Positions 1-5,950 of a DNA stretch of 6,250 nucleotides are shown piece after piece. Source of the DNA: DASQVO01 sp035640715 (lineage in GTDB: Bacteria; Actinomycetota; Actinomycetes; Streptosporangiales; Streptosporangiaceae); contig DASQVO010000084.1 in the NCBI GenBank assembly GCA_035640715.1, positions 1-6,250 of the forward strand, in the 5' to 3' direction. Position 1 is the first letter of the stretch. Every line of letters begins with the position of its first letter. Made by a program: the position numbers and the translations under genes. Below the pieces are notes generated by a model that did no database searches, was not told the DNA's origin, and saw only the letters and a program-made list of their open reading frames with translations.

Positions 1-25
1 CCATCACCCCTGGTTCCCGATGTGT

Positions 26-31
26 AGGGGT
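26..31 (+). promoter_or_regulatory. Ribosome binding site deciding the TTG start
   Basis: The sequence aggggt ends 6 nt before TTG 38, which supports TTG as the start of the amidohydrolase. In another frame a TGA at 39-41 overlaps this TTG (ttga). An upstream gene ending there, or at TAG 25-27, would be translationally coupled to it, but too little is visible to call that gene. Confidence 0.45.
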
Positions 32-37
32 TTACCG

Positions 38-1255
38 TTGACTGTCCGTTTGATGACCAACATCGGCCGGCTGTGGACGGGGTCTGAGATCCTGAGCAAC
101 GCGGCAATCCTCACTAAGGATGAGCGGATCGCCTGGGTGGGGCCCGCGGCCGAGCTGCCCCAGCGGGTGCCGGGCGTAGTCGACGACATCGTTGACGTCG
201 ACCACGTCGAGAACCTGGGCGGCGGTCTCGTGACGCCGGGGCTCATCGATGCGCACAGCCATCCGGTGTATGCCGGCAACCGGTGGGCGGAACTCGCCAT
301 GAGGTCGGGCGGCTCCTCGATCGCCGAGATCAACGCGGCGGGCGGCGGGATCTCCTCCACCGTCACCGTGACCCGCGGCACCGATCCCTGGACGCTCTGC
401 AACGGCGTGCGCGAGCGGCTCACGGACTGGCTTCTCTCCGGTACCACGACGGTGGAGGCGAAGACCGGCTACCACCTGACCCGCGACGGCGAGCTGGCCG
501 ATGTCCGCATGCTGCGCTCGCTCGAAAACGAGCCGGGCATGCCGCGGCTGCACGTGACGTTCCTCGCGGCCCATGCGGTGCCGCCAGAGTTCTTCGGCCG
601 GCGCTCCGACTACATCGACGCCGTGAGCTCGTGGTGTCCCGACGCGGCAGCGGCGGGTGCCGACAGCGTGGACGTCTACTGCGAGGACGGCCGCTTCACC
701 GAAGCGGAGGCCCGGTGGATCCTCGGCGCGGGCCGCCGGGCCGGCCTGCTGCCCCGCATCCACGCCTGCGGCCAGTCCCGCACCGGAGCAGCCAGGCTGG
801 CGGCCGAAATCGGCTGCGCCTCCGCGGACGTGCTGCATGAAGCCGGCGATGACGACGTGGCCGCGCTCGCGCGGGCCGGGGTCGCCGCCGTCGTGTGCCC
901 CGCCACGTCCCTGCATACCGGCGGCCAGCCACCAGTGCGGGCGTTGCTGGACAAGGGTGTCGCCGTCGCGCTCGGCTCTGACCACACGCCAGGCGGGAAC
1001 GGGATCACGTCGATGCCGCTGGTGATCTCGCTGGCCGTATCGCACTTCGGGATGAGCGTGACCGAGGCGCTGCGGGCGGCGACGATCGGCGGTGCGCACG
1101 CCCTCCGGGCGCCCGACCGCGGCGCGATGGCTCGCGGGCGCTATGCCGACATCGTGCAATGGGACGCCGATCACGAGGGCGCCTTCGTCTGGGCGTATGG
1201 GCTCAGGCCGTACCGCATCTGGCGTGGCGGCGAGCCAGTCATCCCAAACTGCTGA
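38..1255 (+). CDS. HutI-like amidohydrolase (imidazolonepropionase family)
   Basis: A metal-dependent hydrolase of the amidohydrolase superfamily, closest in layout to imidazolonepropionase, which opens the imidazolone ring in histidine breakdown. Numbered from TTG 38 (405 aa, normal family length), the metal motif DAHSH gives H73 and H75, followed by H242 (RIHAC) and D315 (GSDHTPG). HutI-type substrate residues look retained: R82 (YAGNR), Y145 (KTGYH) and H179 (AAHAVPPE). Two catalytic spots differ: the usual HAxQ/HAxE reads HACGQ, so the third residue after H242 is Gly245, and the usual SADH reads SADV (V265), with a His two residues later. No hutU, hutH or hutG is visible nearby, so histidine catabolism is doubtful. 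TTG 38 is chosen because aggggt lies 6 nt upstream; ATG 20 and ATG 53 lack a ribosome site. The frame is open to the left edge. The family call is secure; the substrate is not. Confidence 0.85.
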   Translation: MTVRLMTNIGRLWTGSEILSNAAILTKDERIAWVGPAAELPQRVPGVVDDIVDVDHVENLGGGLVTPGLIDAHSHPVYAGNRWAELAMRSGGSSIAEINAAGGGISSTVTVTRGTDPWTLCNGVRERLTDWLLSGTTTVEAKTGYHLTRDGELADVRMLRSLENEPGMPRLHVTFLAAHAVPPEFFGRRSDYIDAVSSWCPDAAAAGADSVDVYCEDGRFTEAEARWILGAGRRAGLLPRIHACGQSRTGAARLAAEIGCASADVLHEAGDDDVAALARAGVAAVVCPATSLHTGGQPPVRALLDKGVAVALGSDHTPGGNGITSMPLVISLAVSHFGMSVTEALRAATIGGAHALRAPDRGAMARGRYADIVQWDADHEGAFVWAYGLRPYRIWRGGEPVIPNC

Positions 1256-1258
1256 CCG

Positions 1259-1275
1259 CCGGCCGCACCGGCCGG
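1259..1275 (+). terminator. GC hairpin just after the amidohydrolase
   Basis: CCGGCC at 1259-1264 pairs with GGCCGG at 1270-1275 around a 5-nt loop, four bases after the stop codon. There is no T tract. It could be a U-less actinomycete terminator, but short GC stems arise easily in such DNA. Confidence 0.3.
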
Positions 1276-1386
1276 TACCAGCGCAGGCTACGGGCAGGCG
1301 ATTGTTACCGGCCTAGCGAGTCCGGGCCGAAGGTCCGGTGAGTGGCCGGTGTATCGGACAGCACCGCAGCAAACTGACGGGGGGCT

Positions 1387-1406
1387 CCGGGGGGTCGTCC
1401 CCCCGG
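1387..1406 (+). promoter_or_regulatory. Strong hairpin in the holA upstream region
   Basis: CCGGGGGG at 1387-1394 is the exact complement of CCCCCCGG at 1399-1406, with a TCGT tetraloop. The hairpin ends 30 bases before the chosen holA start. It could end transcription from the amidohydrolase, act as a leader structure for holA, or both. No T run follows, and no clear promoter for holA was found. Confidence 0.4.
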
Positions 1407-1436
1407 GCTAACACAGTCCATGGCATGCTGCGGGAC

Positions 1437-2465
1437 ATGAGCACACGCCCTGACGGCCCAGGGGCCGATTCCGGCGCGCCCGCCGCTGTCAACGTCATCG
1501 TCGGCGAGGAAGAGCTTCTCGTCGAGCGCGCCGTCAGCGCCCTGGTCGAGGCTGCCCGGGAGAGCCGGGGCGGCGGGACAGCCGGTCTGGCGGCGGCCGG
1601 TGCCGGGGCGCCCGGCGATGTCCACGACGTGGCGGCGGCTGAGCTCGCCGCCGGCGAGCTAGCCTCGCTCACCTCGCCGTCACTGTTCGGCGGGGGAGGC
1701 GTGGTGGTGATCCGCTCCGCCCAGGACGCGGCTAAGGAGGTCGCCGACGAAATCGCACGGTACGCCGCCGATCCGGCCCCTGATGTGGTGCTGATCATCA
1801 CGCATGCCGGGGGCGCGAAGGGTAAGGCCCTGCTGGCGTCGCTGACGGCCGGCGCCGCCGCGGTGGAAAAATGCCCGAAGATCACCCGCTTCGGCGAACG
1901 GATGGATTTCGTCCGTGCCGAATTCCGCAGGGCGGGCCGCAAGGTGGACGAGGGAGGCCTACGTGCCTTGCTCGATGCGGTGGGATCGGACCTCCGGGAG
2001 ATCGCCGCCGCCTGCAGCCAGCTCGCGGCAGACGCCGACGGGCCCATCAGCGAGGCCGTCGTGGCCCGGTATTACCGCGGCCGGGCGGAGGCGAGCGGGT
2101 TCACGGTATCCGATCGTGCCATCGAGGGGCGGCTGGGCGAGGCGCTGGAGCAGCTCCGGTGGGCGCTGGCGACGGGTGTCCCGCCGGTGCTGATCACCAG
2201 TGCCCTGGCGCAGGGGGTCCGGCTGCTGGGCCGGGTCGGCGCCGCGCCGCGCGGAAAGGGGAGCGCCGCGCTCGCGGCCGAGGTCGGCGCGCCGCCGTGG
2301 AAGATCGACCGGGTACGGCAGCAATTGCGCGGGTGGGCACCCGAGGGAGTGGCCCGGGCCCTGCAGGTGGTTGCCGAGGCGGACGCGCAGGTAAAGGGAG
2401 AGGCAGCCAGTTCCGGCTATGCGCTGGAGCGGGCGGTGCGCCGCATCGTCGCCTGCCGGGGCTGA
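1437..2465 (+). CDS. holA: DNA polymerase III subunit delta (clamp loader)
   Basis: Delta opens the beta sliding clamp and is part of the DnaX clamp-loader complex at the replication fork. The 342-residue product has the usual length and order. The N-terminal AAA+-like domain begins with VNVIVGEEELLVERAV at 18-33, where delta lacks a working Walker A site. The motif SLFGGGGVVVIRSAQD lies around 81-96. The middle domain has ITRFGERMDFVRAEFRRAGRKVD from about 149, then GSDLREIAAACSQLA around 183. The C-terminal helical collar domain has LGEALEQLRWALATGVPP and ALAQGVRLLGRV. ATG 1437 is chosen because the family domain starts about 17 residues later; ATG 1425 and GTG 1338 would add 4 or 33 residues with no family likeness. 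No strong ribosome site precedes any of them. holA next to rpsT and lepA is the common actinobacterial order, here interrupted by a kinase gene. Confidence 0.95.
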   Translation: MSTRPDGPGADSGAPAAVNVIVGEEELLVERAVSALVEAARESRGGGTAGLAAAGAGAPGDVHDVAAAELAAGELASLTSPSLFGGGGVVVIRSAQDAAKEVADEIARYAADPAPDVVLIITHAGGAKGKALLASLTAGAAAVEKCPKITRFGERMDFVRAEFRRAGRKVDEGGLRALLDAVGSDLREIAAACSQLAADADGPISEAVVARYYRGRAEASGFTVSDRAIEGRLGEALEQLRWALATGVPPVLITSALAQGVRLLGRVGAAPRGKGSAALAAEVGAPPWKIDRVRQQLRGWAPEGVARALQVVAEADAQVKGEAASSGYALERAVRRIVACRG

Positions 2466-2482
2466 CCCGCGCCCGGGGCGGG
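2466..2482 (+). terminator. Possible weak terminator after holA
   Basis: CCCGC at 2466-2470 pairs with GCGGG at 2478-2482 around a 7-nt GC loop, directly after the holA stop. The stem is only 5 bp and has no T tract, so this is a tentative call. Confidence 0.2.
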
Positions 2483-2670
2483 GCTAGTGGTTCCGCATCG
2501 CCGGTGACATGCCGTGGCAGGGCCGGGCCGACATCTGCCCGAACTGGTCAGCGCGAAGCGCTGGCCGGGAAACGGCTTGTCACGTGATCGATCCGGCCCA
2601 GCTTGACCCCTTTGCCCGGGTCTGCGGTTCCTGGCCGCCAAAAAAGCCAGAAAATCTTGATCCGCAGGTC

Positions 2671-2698
2671 TTGACAATAGCTCGGCGACGTGTAGTGA
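2671..2698 (+). promoter_or_regulatory. Candidate promoter of the kinase gene
   Basis: A perfect TTGACA -35 box at 2671-2676 is followed 16 nt later by TAGTGA at 2693-2698, a poor -10 because its last base is not T. TAGGTA at 2701-2706 is too far away. If used, the leader would be about 130 nt. The -35 box in an AT-richer patch is the main support. Confidence 0.35.
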
Positions 2699-2829
2699 GC
2701 TAGGTACAAGGGGAGAGTCCAGTCTTATTTCTTGGACTTCATCACTGATTATGCCTTCGTGCGCTGAGATCGTGACATATCGCCCTAGTCGACGGTTACC
2801 GATGGCACGTCAGGGAGGTAAGTGACGGG

Positions 2830-2834
2830 GGAGG
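2830..2834 (+). promoter_or_regulatory. Kinase ribosome binding site
   Basis: GGAGG within gggggagga lies 4 nt before ATG 2839. A second, even better match, agggaggt at 2812-2819, sits too far upstream to serve this ATG and instead lies 2 nt before an out-of-frame GTG at 2822. Confidence 0.6.
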
Positions 2835-2838
2835 ACCT

Positions 2839-5154
2839 ATGTCATCGCTACCACTGGTCGGGTGTGACTGGGCAGGTTACCAACTGCGTGCTGTTCTCGG
2901 CCGAGGCGGAATGAGTACCGTCTATAAGGCCGAGCACCCGCGCATCGGCAGCGTCGTGGCGCTTAAGGTCATGGCTCCTGAGCTGGCAGCCGACGATGTC
3001 TTCCGTGCGCGGTTCCTCGAGGAATCGCGCATGGCCGCCTCGCTGAACCACCCGAACATCATCCCTATCTTTGACATGGGCCCGTGCGAGGGCTTGCTCT
3101 TTATCGCGATGCACTACGTCGCCGGCACTGACTTGCGGGCAGTACTGAAGGAACACCACCGCATCTCGCCCAGCCAGGCGCTCTTGCTGATCGGTCAGAC
3201 CGCCCGTGCGCTCGACGCTGCCCATCGCCACGGGCTGGTGCACCGCGACGTCAAGCCAGGGAACATCCTGGTGGAGCGTGGGGCAGATGACGACGATCCT
3301 GACCACGTCTACCTCGCGGACTTCGGCATCACCAAGCACATGACCTCACGAAGCGGTCTCACGTCCACCGGACATTTGATGGGCACCATTGACTACTCTG
3401 CCCCAGAGCAAATCCGGGGCAGATCTGTCGACGGCCGCGCGGACATGTACTCGCTCGGCTGCGTGCTCTATGAGTGCCTCACCGGCCACGTTCCCTTTGA
3501 CAAGGATCACGACGCTGCCGTGATTTGGGCCCACGTCGAAGAGTCGCCGCCGAAGCCGAGCACGGTGCAGCCCGACCTGCCGCAGAGTATCGACGACGTG
3601 ATCCTCCGGGCCATGGCCAAGGATCCCGACGATCGCTACCAGACCTGCCGCGATCTGGTCGCCGCAGCGCACTCCGCGTTTCCTGACCTCGACCTGAATC
3701 CGCCGACCGTCCTGGCTTCCCATAGTGCCTCAGATGACGAAACCTCCTGGCGGCCGCACAGCATGCCGCCATCGCCACCTGAAGGCAGGCATACCCATCC
3801 GCCGATCGTCCCCGCCCTGGCTTCCCGCCGTGACTCAGATGCTGCAACCATCCGGCTGCCGCCCCTCATGCCGCCATTGCCACCTGACGGCAGGCAGACT
3901 GAAACCTTCTCACCTGACGTAACCCCCCGGCGGCCGCACAGCATGCCGCCATCGCCACCTGACGGCAGGCAGACTGAAACCTTCTCACGTGACGTAACCC
4001 CCCGGCGGCCGCACAGCATGCCGCCATCGCCACCTGGCGGCACGCACCCTGAAACCATGCCACCCAGGCGTCCCCCGCCTCCCGGGACGGAGCCGACGTG
4101 GCCGCGCCGCAGAAGAGGGCCATCGCGCAGGCTGCTGGCGGCTCTGGGCGGCCTCGTGCTGATCATCGCGGCGGCCATCGGAACATGGGCAGCCACTAAC
4201 CAGGGCGGCGCCCCGCATAGCAGGGCACAGGGCGGTGCGTCGCAGAATCCTCCCTCTGCTCGGCTTGCCGGGGGCTGGCGGTGGGGGCATGAGTCGCCGT
4301 TCCCGGTTCAGCAGGTACCTGCTGCGGTGCTGGATGGCCGGATCTGGGTGGCCGGTGGCCTGACTACCGAGGAAAGCGCCACTCCGAAAACGGAGTTCTA
4401 CGACCCGACGAGCGACACGTGGGCCCCCGGCCCTGCCCTGCCCGTCCCGCTGCATCACGCGATGATGGTGACGTACCATCACACGCTAATGGTGATCGGT
4501 GGCTTCACGCCACAGGGCGGCAAAATGATGGGGGCTGCCTCCGCCCGGGTGCTCTCCCTCAACAAGGCCCAGAACGGCTGGACCGACGGCCCCAGACTGC
4601 ACTTCGCCCGTGGTGCTGGCGCGGCAGCGGTGGTCGGGAACAAGATCGTCGTTGTCGGCGGGCGGACCGGCTTGACCGAAAAGCCGATAGCGCCCACAGA
4701 GGTTTACGACGGCACCAGCTGGCATGACGCCGCTAAAATCCCGATTACGGGCGATCACGTGGGGGCCGCCTCGGACGGCACCTACCTGTACGCCGTCGGC
4801 GGGCGCAAGGTATCCGTCGGCCACAACACCGCGGCGGTACAGCGCTTCGACCCGGCCACCGGCCAGTGGACCCAGCTGAAGGCCATGCCGAGCGCCGCCA
4901 GTGATCTCGGTGCGGCGGTCATCGACGGCCAGCTGGTCACCGTCGGCGGTGAAAGCCCGGGCAGCGTGTTCACCACCGTCCGCGCATACAACCTGGCCAC
5001 CTCGACGTGGTCCAGCCTGCCGAACCTCGCCGCCGCACGGCACGGGGCAGCCGTCACCGCGATCGGCAACACCCTCTACGACATCGACGGGGCAGCCCTA
5101 CCCGGACACAACGCATCCACCCCCAACGTACAAATCCTTCACTTTAGCAGGTAG
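2839..5154 (+). CDS. Transmembrane Ser/Thr protein kinase with extracellular kelch propeller
   Basis: A 771-residue Hanks-type kinase that should phosphorylate proteins on Ser/Thr in response to an outside signal. All key kinase residues are present: Gly loop GRGGMSTVYKA (21-31), ATP lysine K43, helix-C E62, catalytic HRDVKPGN with D137, K139 and N142, DFG D161, and APEQ E190, with Ser/Thr in the activation loop between them. The kinase domain ends near 280. Residues about 305-430 form a Pro/Arg-rich linker with 25-residue repeats, ending in a basic stretch. One membrane helix spans about 432-452, so the C-terminal part lies outside. Residues about 480-771 form six kelch-type blades, with VGG-like turns at 506, 554, 606, 654 and 703 and a degenerate DG at 750. 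This resembles mycobacterial PknD in plan, but with kelch instead of NHL blades. No partner gene is adjacent. The ligand and substrates are unknown. Confidence 0.93.
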   Translation: MSSLPLVGCDWAGYQLRAVLGRGGMSTVYKAEHPRIGSVVALKVMAPELAADDVFRARFLEESRMAASLNHPNIIPIFDMGPCEGLLFIAMHYVAGTDLRAVLKEHHRISPSQALLLIGQTARALDAAHRHGLVHRDVKPGNILVERGADDDDPDHVYLADFGITKHMTSRSGLTSTGHLMGTIDYSAPEQIRGRSVDGRADMYSLGCVLYECLTGHVPFDKDHDAAVIWAHVEESPPKPSTVQPDLPQSIDDVILRAMAKDPDDRYQTCRDLVAAAHSAFPDLDLNPPTVLASHSASDDETSWRPHSMPPSPPEGRHTHPPIVPALASRRDSDAATIRLPPLMPPLPPDGRQTETFSPDVTPRRPHSMPPSPPDGRQTETFSRDVTPRRPHSMPPSPPGGTHPETMPPRRPPPPGTEPTWPRRRRGPSRRLLAALGGLVLIIAAAIGTWAATNQGGAPHSRAQGGASQNPPSARLAGGWRWGHESPFPVQQVPAAVLDGRIWVAGGLTTEESATPKTEFYDPTSDTWAPGPALPVPLHHAMMVTYHHTLMVIGGFTPQGGKMMGAASARVLSLNKAQNGWTDGPRLHFARGAGAAAVVGNKIVVVGGRTGLTEKPIAPTEVYDGTSWHDAAKIPITGDHVGAASDGTYLYAVGGRKVSVGHNTAAVQRFDPATGQWTQLKAMPSAASDLGAAVIDGQLVTVGGESPGSVFTTVRAYNLATSTWSSLPNLAAARHGAAVTAIGNTLYDIDGAALPGHNASTPNVQILHFSR
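3748..4056 (+). repeat. Tandem 75-bp repeats coding the proline-rich linker
   Basis: Two full 75-bp units, 3868-3942 and 3943-4017, differ at only 2 of 75 positions and encode 25-residue units starting MPPLPPDGRQTETF and MPPSPPDGRQTETF and ending in TPRRPHS. A diverged first copy begins near 3748 (its Met codon at 3763, 105 bp before the next), and a partial copy runs 4018-4056. All are in frame. They lie between the kinase domain and the membrane helix. Confidence 0.93.
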
Positions 5155-5236
5155 GTAGATGCCGGTGCGGGAAGCGATCGCCGGAACAGCATGATCAAAA
5201 CGGCAAACGTTCATGGGGGAGCGCGCTAGCTGTGCT

Positions 5237-5264
5237 GCGGCCCGGCCGGGATCAGCCGGGCCGC
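5237..5264. terminator. Perfect hairpin between convergent kinase and rpsT genes
   Basis: GCGGCCCGGC at 5237-5246 is the exact complement of GCCGGGCCGC at 5255-5264, with an 8-nt loop. It starts 3 nt past the rpsT stop on the minus strand and 82 nt past the kinase stop on the plus strand. It could end transcription from both sides. There is no T tract on either side, as is common in actinomycetes. Confidence 0.65.
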
Positions 5265-5267
5265 GAG

Positions 5268-5537
5268 TCAGCCGCGCTGCAGCTCGACGGAGCGCTTCGT
5301 GATCGCCGACTTGCGGTTGGCGGCCTGATTCTTGTGGATGACGCCCTTGCTCGCCGCCTTGTCGAGCTCCCGGCATGCGTTCCGCATCGCCTCGGTCGCC
5401 GTGTCCACGTCGCCTGCGTCCGCGGCCTCGCGGAACTTGCGGACATGCGTCTTCAGAGAAGACTTGACCGCCTTGTTGCGCTGACGGCGCTGCTCGTTCT
5501 GCCTGTTGCGCTTGATCTGGGACTTGATGTTCGCCAC
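5268..5537 (-). CDS. rpsT: 30S ribosomal protein S20
   Basis: Small basic protein that binds 16S rRNA early in 30S subunit assembly. The 89-residue product is of family length. It opens with MANIKSQIKRNRQNEQRRQRNKAV in all but exact textbook form, has a Lys/Arg-rich first helix, then the helix TATEAMRNACRELDKAASKGVIHKN, and the conserved close NQAANRKSAITKRSVEL. The start is a GTG at 5537, with gagg 7 nt upstream on the minus strand. It is transcribed divergently from lepA and convergently to the kinase. In other actinomycetes it faces holA directly. Confidence 0.97.
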   Translation of the reverse strand: MANIKSQIKRNRQNEQRRQRNKAVKSSLKTHVRKFREAADAGDVDTATEAMRNACRELDKAASKGVIHKNQAANRKSAITKRSVELQRG

Positions 5538-5642
5538 GCGAAAGCCTCGCTCGAATCTGTTGGGGTCGTCCGTTTAGTCACTGAGAAACGGCGCCGCGTC
5601 CGGCGCGACCGCTTGCGGCCAGACGCGGAAAGGCGACGACGA

Positions 5643-5672
5643 AGGATATCCGAGGTAGCGCCCCAGACTCAA
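5643..5672 (-). promoter_or_regulatory. Candidate rpsT promoter
   Basis: Read on the minus strand, TTGAGT (5672-5667) and TATCCT (5648-5643) are separated by 18 nt and match the sigma-70-type pattern reasonably. Transcription would begin near 5636 and leave a leader of about 100 nt before the GTG start. S20 is autoregulated through its leader in E. coli, but no such element can be shown here. Confidence 0.4.
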
Positions 5673-5788
5673 ACCGGGCCGCTCGCCGCTGGACACGAAG
5701 GGCCGCCGGTGGGCCTACCAGGCATGGGTACCCTCCCGGACATGGGACCATTGAAGAGGCCCGCGCAGGCCCGCGCCGGTCCGGTGCC

Positions 5789-5803
5789 ACGGCACGGTGC
5801 CGT
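5789..5803. repeat. 15-bp palindrome upstream of lepA
   Basis: ACGGCAC and GTGCCGT are exact complements flanking a single G. The palindrome overlaps the T of TATGGT, a -10-like box at 5803-5808, so it could be an operator. It may also be chance in GC-rich DNA. Confidence 0.4.
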
Positions 5804-5828
5804 ATGGTAGCGGCGGAGGTCGTGGCGG

Positions 5829-5842
5829 CCGGCCATGGCCGG
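5829..5842. repeat. 14-bp perfect palindrome upstream of lepA
   Basis: CCGGCCATGGCCGG reads identically on both strands. It has no loop, so a DNA-binding site is more likely than an RNA hairpin. Its function is unknown. Confidence 0.4.
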
Positions 5843-5950
5843 GGCGCGGGCCGCGGGCTGGCAGGAAATGCCGGGGCCCGCCGCGTGCGAGGGCGCGCGC
5901 CAAGGCTGATGGACCGCCAACCCGGCAATTACGTACTCTCACCCAAACGG

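Larger units (their letters stand above)
2466..2838. other. Intergenic region between holA and the kinase gene
   Basis: These 373 bases hold no convincing gene. The first third is GC-rich. From about 2640 the base composition is clearly more AT-rich, with short A and T runs, and here a TTGACA box occurs. A weak inverted repeat, AGTCCA at 2716-2721 with TGGACT at 2733-2738 (11-nt loop), lies in the probable leader. A 7-codon ATG mini-ORF (2802-2825) and two tandem purine-rich ribosome-like sites precede the kinase start. Confidence 0.6.
5538..5950. other. Divergent intergenic region between rpsT and lepA
   Basis: These 413 bases separate divergent genes, so both promoters should lie here. The rpsT-proximal part carries the promoter candidate above. 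The lepA-proximal part is very GC-rich and holds two palindromes. TATGGT at 5803-5808 and TACTCT at 5934-5939 resemble -10 boxes for lepA, but neither has a good -35 partner. I see no gene in it. Confidence 0.55.

Noticed and set aside
1..41. Possible tail of an upstream gene ending at TAG 25-27 or TGA 39-41.
   Set aside because: Only 8 to 12 codons are visible in either frame; nothing can be identified, although a comEC-like neighbour is common beside holA.
32..1174. A 380-codon open frame on the minus strand across the amidohydrolase gene.
   Set aside because: It is the antisense shadow of a gene with clear family motifs; its translation is Arg/Gly/Ala-rich with no recognisable domain.
1313..2047. 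A 244-codon minus-strand frame over holA.
   Set aside because: The product is Ser/Ala/Pro-rich and typical of a high-GC antisense frame; holA on the plus strand explains the region.
1871..2587. A 238-codon plus-strand frame overlapping the end of holA.
   Set aside because: It is an alternative frame of holA with Gly/Arg/Ala-rich translation and no family likeness.
3748..4056. CRISPR array or mobile repeat.
   Set aside because: The repeats are directly tandem without unique spacers, in frame and inside a coding region.
3636..4196. A minus-strand frame with repeated CLPSGGDGGMLCGRRG units.
   Set aside because: The repeats are simply the reverse reading of the 75-bp kinase linker repeats.
5232..5810. 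A 192-codon plus-strand frame antisense to rpsT and running into the intergenic gap.
   Set aside because: It overlaps the whole of rpsT in antisense, which is unmistakable, and the translation has no known features.
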